Source of the DNA: Marinilactibacillus sp036039175
GTDB lineage: Bacteria; Bacillota; Bacilli; Lactobacillales; Carnobacteriaceae_A
DNA length: 64,000 nucleotides
Reading direction: 5' to 3'
NCBI RefSeq assembly: GCF_036039175.1
Contig: NZ_JAYXKP010000005.1
Coordinates: 124,001-188,000 of the forward strand
Made by a program: the position numbers and the translations under genes
Notes under the pieces: generated by a model
The model's database searches: none
What the model saw: only the letters and a program-made list of their open reading frames with translations
Told to the model about the DNA's origin: nothing
In this document: piece after piece, positions 15,780 through 24,756 of the stretch
How the letters are laid out: the number at the start of each line of letters is the position of its first letter
Position numbering within the stretch: position 1 is the first letter of the stretch

Positions 15780-17972
15780 TTATTCTTTTCCAAGCATGGT
15801 CAAGGCAATACGGCCTTTTTTCAGATCTACTGAATCGATCCATACAGTCACAATGTCCCCAACAGCTACAACTGCGCTAGGATGCTTGATAAATTTTTTG
15901 CTCAGTTTTGAAATATGAACGAGCCCATCTTGTTTCACGCCGATGTCAACAAATGCACCAAAGTCCACTACGTTACGAACAGTTCCTTCAAGTGCCATTC
16001 CTTGCTGCAAGTCTTCCATTGTTAAGACATCTGTTCTGAGTAGCGGCGCTGGCATATCATCACGCATATCTCTTCCTGGAGCAACAAGGGCTTTCACTAC
16101 GTCTTTCAGTGTTTCCGAACCTAGTCCTGTTGCTTCCAGCACTTTTTCTTCATCTAATAATTTCACGCGCATACTCAACTCTTCTGACCCAATATCTGAT
16201 TTCTTCAACCCAGCCATCTCAATAATCATTTTAGCTTCTTTATACGTTTCTGGGTGAATCCCTGTATGATCAAGTGGTTCTTTCCCATCTGGAATTCTAA
16301 GGAATCCAACTGCTTGCTCATAAGCTTTTGGTCCGAGTCGTTTAACTTTTTTAAGTTGTGCTCGACTTGTGAATTTACCATTTTCTTCTCTGAATGTTAT
16401 GACATTTTCAGCAGTAGTTTTTGTCAAACCAGCAATATGTTTCAGTAAAGCCGCACTCGCAGTATTGACGTTCACCCCTACTTGGTTAACCACTGTTTCA
16501 ATGATAAAGTCCAACTGTTCGGTTAGTTTTTTCTGAGATACATCATGCTGATATTGACCAATACCAATGGATTTTGGATCAATTTTCACTAGTTCTGCTA
16601 AAGGATCTTGAAGTCTTCTAGCAATACTGACGGCACTTCTTTCTTCAACTTGCAAATCAGGAAACTCTCTTCTCGCTTCATCACTTGCAGAATAAACGGA
16701 AGCACCCGCTTCATTTACAATGACATAGGCCACTTTATGTCCTGATTCTTTCAGGTTTTCCGCAACAAAGGTTTCTGATTCTCTACTTGCCGTTCCATTC
16801 CCAATCGCGACTGTATCTATATTGAATTCTTCAATGATTTGTTTGAAACGATTTGCCGCTTCTGTTCTTTTTTGTTGAGAAGCCGGTTTGTGTGGATAAA
16901 TCACTTCAATCGCTAATACTTTTCCTGTCGCATCAATCACTGCTAATTTACACCCTGTACGGTATGCAGGATCTAACCCTAGTATCGTCTGATCTTTTAA
17001 AGGAGCTTGAAGTAAAAGGTTTCTCAAATTTTCTCCAAATACTTCAATCGCTTGTTCTTCAGCTTTTTCGGAAAGTCCGTTGCGGATCTCTCTTTCAATT
17101 GACGGTCCGATGAAACGTTTATACGCATCAGTGATTGCCTCTTTCACTTTTTTGACAGCCGGCGTTAAGTGAACGCTCTTGATTTCTTGCTTGATCATAT
17201 AGTGTTCTATACGGTCTTCGTCCACTTCGATATTAACAGATAATACGCCTTCTTTTTCTCCCCTGTTTAAAGCGAGTGTTCGGTGGGCAACTAGTGACTG
17301 AATGGTTTCAGAATACTCATAGTACATTTCGTAAACAGATTTTTCATCTGCAGACTTATCTTTCACAGAAGAAACGACCGTTCCATGCTTACTTGTATAT
17401 TCTCGAATCCATTCACGGTATTTAGGATTATCTGAAATATATTCAGCAATAATTTCATGTGCACCCGTCAAAACATCTTCAATTGTCAGAACTTCTTTTT
17501 CTTCATTGAGGTAGTTCTCGGCTTCCTTTTCAAGATCGGCCTCTGGAAAAGATAAGATCCAATCCGCAAACGGCTGAAGTCCCTGCTCTTTTGCAATAGT
17601 CGCTTTTGTACGGCGTTTTTGTTTAAACGGTCGATATAAATCTTCTACTTTTTGCATTTGTGTCGCTTTTTGAATGGCTTGTTCTAATTCAGGTGTTAAT
17701 TTTCCTTGCTCTTCAATAGAAGCTAAGACATCTGTTTTTCTTTTTTCTATATTTTTTATATAAGTATGGCGCTCTTCAATTTCTCTGATCTGGACTTCAT
17801 CTAGTGAACCCGTTACTTCTTTTCGGTAACGCGCAATAAACGGAACTGTATTTCCATCATCCAGTAAATCTAGAACGGCATTGATTTGCTTTTTTGAATA
17901 ATCTGTTAATTCTTTGATCAATAAGTCCATTACTTGTTTATTTTCTATTTCTACCAAAATATCCATCTCCAA
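15780..17972 (-). CDS. tex: Tex-family S1 RNA-binding transcription accessory protein
   Basis: About 730 residues, standard for the family. Order: N-terminal helical domain; YqgF-like nuclease fold (ILGLDPAYRTGCKLAVID, about residue 335); helix-hairpin-helix repeats (NVNTASAALLKHIAGL); and a C-terminal S1 domain (GTVRNVVDFGAFVDIGVKQDG). Tex binds nucleic acid, and the YqgF domain is often catalytically inactive. The start is unclear. The frame opens with TTG at 17972, an ATG follows at 17966, and GGAG within this stretch is well placed for a TTG at about 17957. Confidence 0.93.
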   Translation of the reverse strand: MEMDILVEIENKQVMDLLIKELTDYSKKQINAVLDLLDDGNTVPFIARYRKEVTGSLDEVQIREIEERHTYIKNIEKRKTDVLASIEEQGKLTPELEQAIQKATQMQKVEDLYRPFKQKRRTKATIAKEQGLQPFADWILSFPEADLEKEAENYLNEEKEVLTIEDVLTGAHEIIAEYISDNPKYREWIREYTSKHGTVVSSVKDKSADEKSVYEMYYEYSETIQSLVAHRTLALNRGEKEGVLSVNIEVDEDRIEHYMIKQEIKSVHLTPAVKKVKEAITDAYKRFIGPSIEREIRNGLSEKAEEQAIEVFGENLRNLLLQAPLKDQTILGLDPAYRTGCKLAVIDATGKVLAIEVIYPHKPASQQKRTEAANRFKQIIEEFNIDTVAIGNGTASRESETFVAENLKESGHKVAYVIVNEAGASVYSASDEARREFPDLQVEERSAVSIARRLQDPLAELVKIDPKSIGIGQYQHDVSQKKLTEQLDFIIETVVNQVGVNVNTASAALLKHIAGLTKTTAENVITFREENGKFTSRAQLKKVKRLGPKAYEQAVGFLRIPDGKEPLDHTGIHPETYKEAKMIIEMAGLKKSDIGSEELSMRVKLLDEEKVLEATGLGSETLKDVVKALVAPGRDMRDDMPAPLLRTDVLTMEDLQQGMALEGTVRNVVDFGAFVDIGVKQDGLVHISKLSKKFIKHPSAVVAVGDIVTVWIDSVDLKKGRIALTMLGKE

Positions 17973-18067
17973 TGCATGTATTCAACTTTTCTATTTTATC
18001 ACAAATCCGCTTGATCAAATACCCGAATTCGGTTCTCTCTCATTATGACTAGAAGATTATCGGCACA

Positions 18068-18106
18068 AAAAAAGGTAGAAAACGAGTAGCCTCGACTTCT
18101 ACCTTT
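18068..18106 (-). terminator. Intrinsic terminator after the phosphoesterase pair
   Basis: AAAGGTAGAA and TTCTACCTTT pair around an internal CGAG-CTCG stem, followed on the minus strand by a run of seven T. Confidence 0.82.
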
Positions 18107-18109
18107 CTC

Positions 18110-18934
18110 TTATAGATCGATTACGACCAGTGTTTTTTCTAGTTGTGCTTTGAAGTTCTTGTTACTCCAATGTCTCTTGTTTCCTAAGCAAGCAGCAATG
18201 TAAGTCCGCTCAGTATCTCGATAAGTTTTTCTAAAATGAACGTGCCCCATCAAGCTATATTCAATACGGGGATACTTTTTATAAAGCGTTTCGTATGATT
18301 TAGCTCCTAAGAATCCATTCGCATAGTCATATATTCGACTGGGTAATGGTACAACAAATTCTGGATGTGTCGCTACATGTGTCATCAAAATAATCTTTCG
18401 GTTACCAACGGATTCCATATCGCTTGTTAGTTGATCCAGCATTCTCTTGCTAACACTTTGATCGTCCATACCCCAGTCTACATAATGCCGATCATTCCAG
18501 GATGCAAATTTATATTTTTTCTTGTCAAATTGTTCGATTGAATACTTTTGATGATCTCCGTAGCCATAATCATACCATCCTGGTGAACCTACAATAGCCC
18601 ACTCATCGTTAAGAATTTTAGGGTTTCCCACCAGGGACTCTTTTTTTGAAGTGAAAAAAGCATCAATTTGATTCGTATCTTTTATTTCATGTTCTTTTGA
18701 CCAGTAATCGTGATTTCCTGGTGTGAAAAACACTTGAACGTTAGTGGTTTTTTGTATATCTTCTAGAAATTTCTGGCTCTTTTCATAGTGATTGGAAATA
18801 TCTCCCGCAATCAGTAAAATATCCAATTCCTGATCTAAAATCATTTGTGTGACTAGTGATTCTGCAGTTTCATCTAGTTTTAGTGCTTTTTCATTGATAT
18901 CTATATGCAGATCCGATATCATACCGATTTTCAT
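18110..18934 (-). CDS. Calcineurin-like metallophosphoesterase
   Basis: The 274-residue protein has the complete metal-binding set: MISDLHIDIN, LIAGDISNHYE, FTPGNHDYW, a later MTHVATH, and the closing LMGHVHFRK. It has no signal peptide. The family hydrolyses phosphoesters with two metals; substrate cannot be told. It starts eight bases after the end of another metallophosphoesterase gene, so the pair forms one transcript, ending at the terminator that follows. Confidence 0.85.
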   Translation of the reverse strand: MKIGMISDLHIDINEKALKLDETAESLVTQMILDQELDILLIAGDISNHYEKSQKFLEDIQKTTNVQVFFTPGNHDYWSKEHEIKDTNQIDAFFTSKKESLVGNPKILNDEWAIVGSPGWYDYGYGDHQKYSIEQFDKKKYKFASWNDRHYVDWGMDDQSVSKRMLDQLTSDMESVGNRKIILMTHVATHPEFVVPLPSRIYDYANGFLGAKSYETLYKKYPRIEYSLMGHVHFRKTYRDTERTYIAACLGNKRHWSNKNFKAQLEKTLVVIDL

Positions 18935-18942
18935 ACAATCTT

Positions 18943-19686
18943 TTATTCCTTTCGCAAATGGTTGCTATACGCATATCCTTTGTTTTCAATACTATATTGA
19001 TCAATTATACCTTCTTTGTCAATGACAACGCCATGAAGGCTACCCCCATATACAGCTCCTCCGTCAATACCGATTTTTCCATCTTCTGTTTTCCATATTG
19101 AGGTATCTGTTGGATCTTCGTTTAACATGGCTGTAACGGTATGCCCAAATATAATTGTCTTTCCCGTCCTATTTGACTGATCATAAAAGCCTTCTCGTAT
19201 CCATACCATATCTCGATTACTCGTATTTCTCCAGTTACGAATCGTCAAATTAACCCCCGCGTGTACAATGAGAAAGTTTCCCCATTCAAATTTAAGTGGC
19301 AAGTTTTCAATAAACGGTCTCAACCATGGCGCCTTCTCTTGAAGACTACTCGCCAATTCAATAGGCTCTTTTCCCTTTAATTCTGTCTGTAAAAAAGAAG
19401 CAACGGTTACCATTCCACCATTCATCGCATAGTTAGAACTGAACTCATTGGGTTTTTTCATAAAATTCAGAAGCATCTCTTCATGATTTCCTCTTAAACA
19501 AATGGCTTGCTCTTTTTCTATCAATTCTCTGACTTTTTCAAAACAAGCTTTTGGATTCTCGCCACGGTCCCCCAAGTCTCCAACTAGTACGAGCTGTTCC
19601 TCTTCTTTGTTCCAGTACTCTAGAAGTTGATTGAACATGGTGATCTGACCATGGATATCCCCAATTATAAATAATTTGTCTTTCAT
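18943..19686 (-). CDS. Metallophosphoesterase of the PP2A-like/ApaH group
   Basis: The 247-residue protein carries IIGDIHGQ, LVGDLGDRGENPK, LRGNHEEMLL, IVHAGVNL and IFGHTVT, the signature of bacterial serine/threonine protein phosphatases and diadenosine tetraphosphatases. The GDIHGQ-GDxxDRG-GNHE order separates it from the neighbour downstream. Either protein dephosphorylation or dinucleotide hydrolysis is possible. It is the first gene of a two-gene operon; its own start is preceded by AGGGGG. Confidence 0.85.
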   Translation of the reverse strand: MKDKLFIIGDIHGQITMFNQLLEYWNKEEEQLVLVGDLGDRGENPKACFEKVRELIEKEQAICLRGNHEEMLLNFMKKPNEFSSNYAMNGGMVTVASFLQTELKGKEPIELASSLQEKAPWLRPFIENLPLKFEWGNFLIVHAGVNLTIRNWRNTSNRDMVWIREGFYDQSNRTGKTIIFGHTVTAMLNEDPTDTSIWKTEDGKIGIDGGAVYGGSLHGVVIDKEGIIDQYSIENKGYAYSNHLRKE

Positions 19687-19869
19687 ATGACAATCCCCCT
19701 ATAACTCTCATCCTAATGTCTGTATAGCTATCTTACCATACACATGAAATGGACTTAACCATTTAGGCATTTCCCCCTATGACATGACTAACCTTAGTGA
19801 ATACTATTGTGGTTAGTTATCATAAATTGAATCAATATTCATACATCTTCAAGTTTTCTTCATAGAATT

Positions 19870-19891
19870 CGTTCATATCGAACGGTATAAT
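19870..19891 (+). promoter_or_regulatory. Promoter -10 box with overlapping inverted repeat before the efflux operon
   Basis: CGTTC-ATATC-GAACG (19870-19884) is an inverted repeat ending one base before a perfect TATAAT (19886-19891). A repressor bound there would block the promoter of the MacAB-like operon that starts at 19938. Confidence 0.5.
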
Positions 19892-19937
19892 CATTTTATG
19901 AATAAAAATGTACGAATGAAGAGAGGAAGCAGTGTAA

Positions 19938-20801
19938 ATGAATTGGAAAAAATGGTTAGGTGCTATCTTGTTGATAGCTGTTTTAGGGTTTATTGGATTT
20001 AGTATTTGGAATAGCTCACAAGATGAGCAATCACCTACTGTGAGAACTGCTGAAGTCGTAGAAGACTCAGTCACAGAAGTTGTCGTATCTAATGGTACGA
20101 TTGCTCCTTCTGAAACTCAAGAAGTTTTAGGTCAAGGAATCGTTTCTGAATTAAACGTAGCTGTTGGAGATACTGTTGAAGAAGAGGATACGTTACTCAC
20201 TTATCTCGATGGTACTGCTTATACTGCAAATTTCAACGGAACAATTACTGAAGTGAATGTTTCTGAAGAAGAACCAGATAATAACGCACAACAAGGACAA
20301 GCTTCTATCGTTTTAGCTGACTTGAACAATCTTGAAGTCATGATTCAGTTATCTCGTTCAGATGCTAATTTAGTAGAAATCGATCAACCTGTATTGCTGA
20401 CTTATTCTAATGAAGAATATCAAGGGACGGTTTCCCAAATCAACCCTGTAGCAACGCAAGAACAATCTCAAGTCGGTTCTACCACTTCACTTGGCGCAGT
20501 GGTAACATTTGATGACCAGCCTGAAGGATTAATTGCTGGATTTGAAATTGATGCTGATATAACGGTTGCTTCTGCTGATCAAGCTTTAATTGTTCCAATT
20601 GAGGCTTTGAACTATGATGAAAACAATCAACCTTACGTCTATACGGTTGTTGATCAGACAGCTCAAAGAGTCGAAATTGAGACGGGTATTCAATCTAATA
20701 CCACTATTGAAGTAACGAATGGTTTATCTGAAGGAGACCAAGTTATATTATCTCCAGGAGACGACGTTACTCAGGATACGCAAGTAGAACTAGAAGATTA
20801 A
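19938..20801 (+). CDS. Periplasmic-adaptor-like (HlyD/MacA) subunit of an ABC efflux system
   Basis: The 287-residue protein has one N-terminal membrane anchor (about residues 6-23), then split biotinyl-lipoyl halves and a beta-barrel. The lipoyl region shows GQGIVSELNVAVGDTVEEEDTLLTY broken by the short loop, and the C-terminal portion has GDQVILSPGDDV. It lacks the long alpha-helical hairpin of Gram-negative MacA, as expected with no outer membrane. It leads a three-gene operon with an ATPase and a permease, and AGAGGAAG precedes the ATG. Confidence 0.87.
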   Translation: MNWKKWLGAILLIAVLGFIGFSIWNSSQDEQSPTVRTAEVVEDSVTEVVVSNGTIAPSETQEVLGQGIVSELNVAVGDTVEEEDTLLTYLDGTAYTANFNGTITEVNVSEEEPDNNAQQGQASIVLADLNNLEVMIQLSRSDANLVEIDQPVLLTYSNEEYQGTVSQINPVATQEQSQVGSTTSLGAVVTFDDQPEGLIAGFEIDADITVASADQALIVPIEALNYDENNQPYVYTVVDQTAQRVEIETGIQSNTTIEVTNGLSEGDQVILSPGDDVTQDTQVELED

Positions 20802-20815
20802 TAGGAGGTATTCTC

Positions 20816-21535
20816 GTGATCGAGATCAAAGATATCGAAAAGATTTACCGGATGGGTGGAGAGACTTTGAAAGCATTAGACAAAGTTTCTTTATCCATTC
20901 AAGAAGGAGAATTCACCTCTATAATGGGTCCTAGTGGCTCTGGAAAATCTACCTTAATGAATATACTCGGATTATTAGATCAATTTGACAGCGGCACCTA
21001 TCTTTTGAATGGGACAGATGTATCTGGAATTTCAGATAACGAACGGGCACATATTCGAAACAAAGAAATCGGATTTGTCTTTCAGTCATTTAATTTGATG
21101 ACTCGAATGAGCGTGCTTGAAAACGTTATGCTCCCTCTTGTCTACGCGAAGGTTCCCAGAAAAGAACGAAGAGAACGAGCGATTGAAGCTTTAGAAAAAG
21201 TTGGTTTAGGTAATCGTATCAACCATCTCACAAATGAGATATCCGGGGGCCAAAAGCAGCGTGTAGCGATTGCTAGAGCTATCGTAAACAATCCCTCAGT
21301 ATTGATGGCAGATGAACCTACAGGAAATTTGGATTCTAAAACTACAGAAGATATTATGAAAATCTTTCAGGACCTTAATGATGAAGGTACAACGATTGTC
21401 ATGGTTACGCACGAGCCTGAAATGGCTGAGTATACTAAACGGACTATTCATTTCAGAGACGGTGTACTTCAAAAAGATGAATACTTGACGCCTAAACGTT
21501 TGAAACAAACGGAGGTGGACGAACATGTTCTTTAA
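20816..21535 (+). CDS. MacB/LolD-type ABC transporter ATP-binding protein
   Basis: The 239-residue protein starts at a GTG with AGGAGG eight bases upstream. Walker A is GPSGSGKST, the Q-loop is FVFQSFNLM, the signature is EISGGQKQRVAIARA, Walker B is LMADEPTGNLD, and the switch His is in MVTHEPEMA. This is the type-VII ABC family that pairs with FtsX-like permeases. It is energised by ATP in the cytoplasm and drives the permease encoded by the overlapping next gene. Confidence 0.93.
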   Translation: MIEIKDIEKIYRMGGETLKALDKVSLSIQEGEFTSIMGPSGSGKSTLMNILGLLDQFDSGTYLLNGTDVSGISDNERAHIRNKEIGFVFQSFNLMTRMSVLENVMLPLVYAKVPRKERRERAIEALEKVGLGNRINHLTNEISGGQKQRVAIARAIVNNPSVLMADEPTGNLDSKTTEDIMKIFQDLNDEGTTIVMVTHEPEMAEYTKRTIHFRDGVLQKDEYLTPKRLKQTEVDEHVL

Positions 21536-22745
21536 AGAAAATCTAAAAATGGCACTAGATAGTATTTTCGCTAATAAAATGCGTTCTTTTCTGACCATGC
21601 TTGGAATTATTATCGGAATAGCCTCTGTTATTGCCATACTCGCAGTAGGAAATGGAGCTGCTAGTGAAATCACTGGTACATTCAGTGATCTAGGTGCTAC
21701 AACGATCCAACTAAGCGCAAGTGATTCTGACCAAAGTGGTGAAGCTTTATCCAACGAGGATTTATCGGTACTAAAGGAGTCTATAGAAGATATCCGCTAT
21801 ATTTCTCCAAACGAACAGACTCAAGGAACCCTATCCTCTGATGATGAATCCAGACAGGCGGTTATCTCATATGGTACTCCTGATCTGCAATATGTTAGCC
21901 AGACGATGAGCTCTGATCTGGTTGATGGACGCTACTTTAATCAAAACGATTATGATGAATCAGCAGACGTTGTTGTGATTGATGAAGACGCGGCAGAAGC
22001 TTTATTTGGACGTAAGAATGTCGTTGGAGAAACTTTGCGCGTAACGGCTGCTCAAGTCCCACTTAATTTAAGAATCGTTGGGATTGTAGAAGGAAGATTC
22101 GGAGATATGCAAGGCGCATTCGATACAAGTGAACTGCCATTGTTTATCGCGATGCCAAACTCTACAATCGGAAACGCCATTCCGCAGTTTGCTGGTATTA
22201 GTTCTGCTATTATCGAAGTTGGAGCAACTGAACAGATTGAGCCTGTTTCTAACCAGATCGTCCGCTTGCTTGAACTAAGAAACAATGCCGTAGGAGAAAA
22301 TACGTATAACGCGACCAACTTCTTACAAGCACTAGATCAAGTGGATAATGTCCTTGGATTATTCATCAACTTTATTGCGGCAGTTGCCGGGATCGCCTTA
22401 CTAGTAGGAGGTATCGGAGTCATGAATATCATGCTCGTGTCTGTTACTGAAAGAACACGAGAAATTGGTACTCGAAAAGCGCTCGGTGCAACAACCAATA
22501 CGATTCTAACTCAGTTCCTGATGGAATCCATTATTTTAAGTTTAATTGGTGGATTAATTGGATTAACTTTAGGTATCCTGTTATCCAACCTCATTGCTGG
22601 ATTTCTTGACATTGTACCAAATATAACACTTGGAAGTGTCGTGCTTGTACTAGTCTTTTCTACAGCGGTTGGGGTTTTCTTTGGTATTTACCCTGCAAGA
22701 AAAGCGGCAAAACTAGATCCAATCGAAGCATTGCGTTACGAATAG
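21525..22745 (+). CDS. MacB-type ABC permease (FtsX-like)
   Basis: The 406-residue protein has four membrane segments: one at residues 17-40 (LTMLGIIIGIASVIAILAVG), then a large extracellular domain, and three at the C-terminus, with the conserved GGIGVMNIMLVSVTERTREIG motif between. The start overlaps the ATPase gene by 11 bases and follows GGAGGTGG, so translation is coupled. Together the three gene products form a MacAB-like mechanotransmission exporter, often involved in peptide or antibiotic export or envelope stress. Substrate is unknown. Confidence 0.92.
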   Translation: MFFKENLKMALDSIFANKMRSFLTMLGIIIGIASVIAILAVGNGAASEITGTFSDLGATTIQLSASDSDQSGEALSNEDLSVLKESIEDIRYISPNEQTQGTLSSDDESRQAVISYGTPDLQYVSQTMSSDLVDGRYFNQNDYDESADVVVIDEDAAEALFGRKNVVGETLRVTAAQVPLNLRIVGIVEGRFGDMQGAFDTSELPLFIAMPNSTIGNAIPQFAGISSAIIEVGATEQIEPVSNQIVRLLELRNNAVGENTYNATNFLQALDQVDNVLGLFINFIAAVAGIALLVGGIGVMNIMLVSVTERTREIGTRKALGATTNTILTQFLMESIILSLIGGLIGLTLGILLSNLIAGFLDIVPNITLGSVVLVLVFSTAVGVFFGIYPARKAAKLDPIEALRYE

Positions 22746-22753
22746 AAGTTATC

Positions 22754-22801
22754 AAAAAGCCTACGCTAACAATCAAAAGATTGATTAGCGTAGGCTTTTA
22801 T
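22754..22801. terminator. Bidirectional terminator between efflux operon and purine permease gene
   Basis: AAAGCCTACGCTAA and TTAGCGTAGGCTTT form a strong stem, with inner CAATC-GATTG pairing and A- and T-runs on either side. Confidence 0.87.
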
Positions 22802-22811
22802 GTTTATATTT

Positions 22812-24278
22812 TTAAATATTTGCCATTACAATAAAGTTAATGATAAACAAGGCTGCTGTGACCCAGATAACTGGATGAACGACTTTTGCTTTTCCTTTAA
22901 CTACTTTAGTAATGATATAGAAAACAAATCCTGCCGCAATTCCGTAAGAAATACTATAAGAGAATCCCATAAAGATGGATGCGAAAAATGCGGGTACTGC
23001 TTCTTCTAAATCATTCCAATTAATTTCTCCAAATGCTGACATCATCATGATCCCTACTACAATCAATGCAGGTGCAGTTGCTGCTCCAGGTACGATTGCA
23101 ATCACAGGAGAAAATACTGCTGCTAGCAAGAACATGATCCCTGTAGCTACACTTGTCAAACCAGTACGTCCACCGGCTCCGATGCCTGCTGTACTTTCTA
23201 CGAATGTTGTTACATTTGAAGTACCAAAGATTGAACCAGCAGTTGTTGCGATAGCATCTGCAAACAATGCTTTTTCTAGCTTTGTATTGATCCCTTTACC
23301 TTCATCCATTGCTTTTTCATCATCTAAAGTGAAGATACCTGTTTTACGACCTGTGCCGATAAACGTTCCAATCGTGTCAAAAATATCCGTCAATGTAAAA
23401 GCAAATACGGTAATAAATACAAGTGCATAACGAGATGGATCAGCTAAAAGTGAGCCAAAACCTTCCGAGCCAAATGCCGCTCCAAATGTGATTCCAAGAT
23501 CAGAAAAAGCTGCTCCTATTGAGTTTGCAGGATTTGTCAGACCAGATAGATCAGTGACTCCCATTGGAATACCGATTAAAGTTGTTCCAACAATCCCTAT
23601 TAAGATAGCGCCTTTAACATTTGCAATCAATAAAATAACTGTCAGAATCAAACCAACAAGTCCCAGTAATACATGCGGTGTCGCAAAAGCTGTAAGATCG
23701 GGAATAATACCCCCACCCGTTACGACTGTATTCAATCCACCTTGATACGTCTCTTTTGCTGCATCAAAAGCTTCGTTATTAGCAGAGATAATATTTGGAG
23801 CTTCAGATGTGAATTCCAGAAAATCCGCATTTTTTAAGCCAATATAAGCAATGAATACACCGATTCCGCCACCAATTGCATGTTGAAGGGTTTCTGGAAT
23901 AGAGTGAATAATCATTTTACGAATACTCGTCATGGTGATTACGATATTCACGATACCACAGATGAAGACCATCGCCAGCGCTTCTTGCCATGAGAATCCT
24001 AATGCGAATACGACTGTGTAAGTAAAGAAGGCATTCAGCCCCATACCTGGTGCTTGTGCATAAGGTACTTTAGCGTAAAGCCCCATGATCAATGTCCCAA
24101 TTGCTGAAGAGATAATCGTTGCAAGAAAGACAGCCTGAGATGGCATTCCTGTTAAAGATAGAATCTGCGGATTTACAAAAACGATATAAGACATTGCGAA
24201 GAAAGTTGTAACCCCCGCTGCAATTTCACGTCCTACGTTTGTATTATTTTCTTTCAGTTGAAAGTATTCTTCTAACAC
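22812..24278 (-). CDS. NCS2-family purine (guanine/hypoxanthine) permease
   Basis: The 488-residue, 12-14-segment protein is of the AzgA/PbuG branch: the start ends in TFFAMSYIVFVNPQIL, with APGMGLNAFFTYTVV, the LTDIFDTIGTFIGTG motif and the STAGIGAGGRTGLTSV loop. It starts with GTG, and AAAGAGGG lies about ten bases upstream. It imports purine bases with protons. The guanine aptamer and terminator in its leader confirm the specificity class: the gene is switched off when guanine is abundant. Confidence 0.92.
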   Translation of the reverse strand: MLEEYFQLKENNTNVGREIAAGVTTFFAMSYIVFVNPQILSLTGMPSQAVFLATIISSAIGTLIMGLYAKVPYAQAPGMGLNAFFTYTVVFALGFSWQEALAMVFICGIVNIVITMTSIRKMIIHSIPETLQHAIGGGIGVFIAYIGLKNADFLEFTSEAPNIISANNEAFDAAKETYQGGLNTVVTGGGIIPDLTAFATPHVLLGLVGLILTVILLIANVKGAILIGIVGTTLIGIPMGVTDLSGLTNPANSIGAAFSDLGITFGAAFGSEGFGSLLADPSRYALVFITVFAFTLTDIFDTIGTFIGTGRKTGIFTLDDEKAMDEGKGINTKLEKALFADAIATTAGSIFGTSNVTTFVESTAGIGAGGRTGLTSVATGIMFLLAAVFSPVIAIVPGAATAPALIVVGIMMMSAFGEINWNDLEEAVPAFFASIFMGFSYSISYGIAAGFVFYIITKVVKGKAKVVHPVIWVTAALFIINFIVMANI

Positions 24279-24406
24279 TGATATGACCCTCTTTCAAGAT
24301 AGATACTTCGATTCTCGAAGCTCTTGTATAACCTCTCGTCATTGTCAGCTGTCTACGGACTGATCCGCTCTACTTTTTCAGTATGATTAAGTAAAATAAG
24401 AGCATA

Positions 24407-24433
24407 TAAAAAAGGATGAGTATACTCATCCTT
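24407..24433 (-). terminator. Riboswitch-controlled attenuator in the permease leader
   Basis: AAGGATGAGTATACTCATCCTT is a palindromic stem followed on the minus strand by a run of T. It lies between the guanine aptamer and the permease start, so it is the off-state terminator. A small GAGAAATG-CATTTTCTC hairpin sits between aptamer and terminator. Confidence 0.8.
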
Positions 24434-24479
24434 AAAAACTAAATGATCTTTGAGAAATGAACGAACCCATTTTCTCTAG

Positions 24480-24546
24480 ATCTAATAGTCAATCCTTTAA
24501 GGTGATTGGTAGAAACGTTAGCCCGTATCGCTAAACTATATTAGAT
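24480..24546 (-). ncRNA. Guanine-class purine riboswitch aptamer
   Basis: The minus strand shows the purine aptamer order: P1 ATCTAATA and TATTAGAT closing the element, P2 loop GATACGG, the invariant TTTCTACC junction, P3 with AATC-GATT and loop ACCTTAA, then GACTATTAG. The C in GACTA (position 74 of the standard numbering) selects guanine or hypoxanthine rather than adenine. Its place 200 bases upstream of an NCS2 permease gene, with an attenuator between, is the expected one. Confidence 0.92.
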
Positions 24547-24568
24547 GATTTATACAAATTCATTTCCA

Positions 24569-24597
24569 ATTATAATGGGCATTCATCAAAAAAGCAA
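24569..24597 (-). promoter_or_regulatory. Promoter of the riboswitch-controlled permease gene
   Basis: On the minus strand TTGCTT (24597-24592), a 17-base spacer and a perfect TATAAT (24574-24569) end about 20 bases before the aptamer. Confidence 0.7.
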
Positions 24598-24718
24598 CCT
24601 CACAATAGAACATTACTTCTTTTATTCTTGTTAAAGTTCGTGTTTAGGGATGTTTCAATGTTTATTCATCCATTAACGTTCAATTAAACGGCTTGAAACT
24701 GAACATGTAAAAGCTTTC

Positions 24719-24752
24719 AAAAAAAAGAGAACCTCTTATAAAGGCTCTCTTA
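24719..24752 (-). terminator. Intrinsic terminator after glutathione reductase
   Basis: AAGAGAGCC pairs imperfectly with GGTTCTCTT around TTTATAAGA, followed on the minus strand by a run of T. It ends the gor transcript. Confidence 0.75.
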
Positions 24753-24756
24753 AGAA

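Noticed and set aside
21296..21754. 152-codon minus-strand frame across the ABC ATPase/permease junction
   Set aside because: Overlaps two strongly supported genes; no ribosome site.
24706..24719. TGTAAAAGCTTTCA resembling a cre site
   Set aside because: Only one fixed position differs, but it lies downstream of gor and over 100 bases upstream of the riboswitch promoter, where no target is evident; left unassigned.
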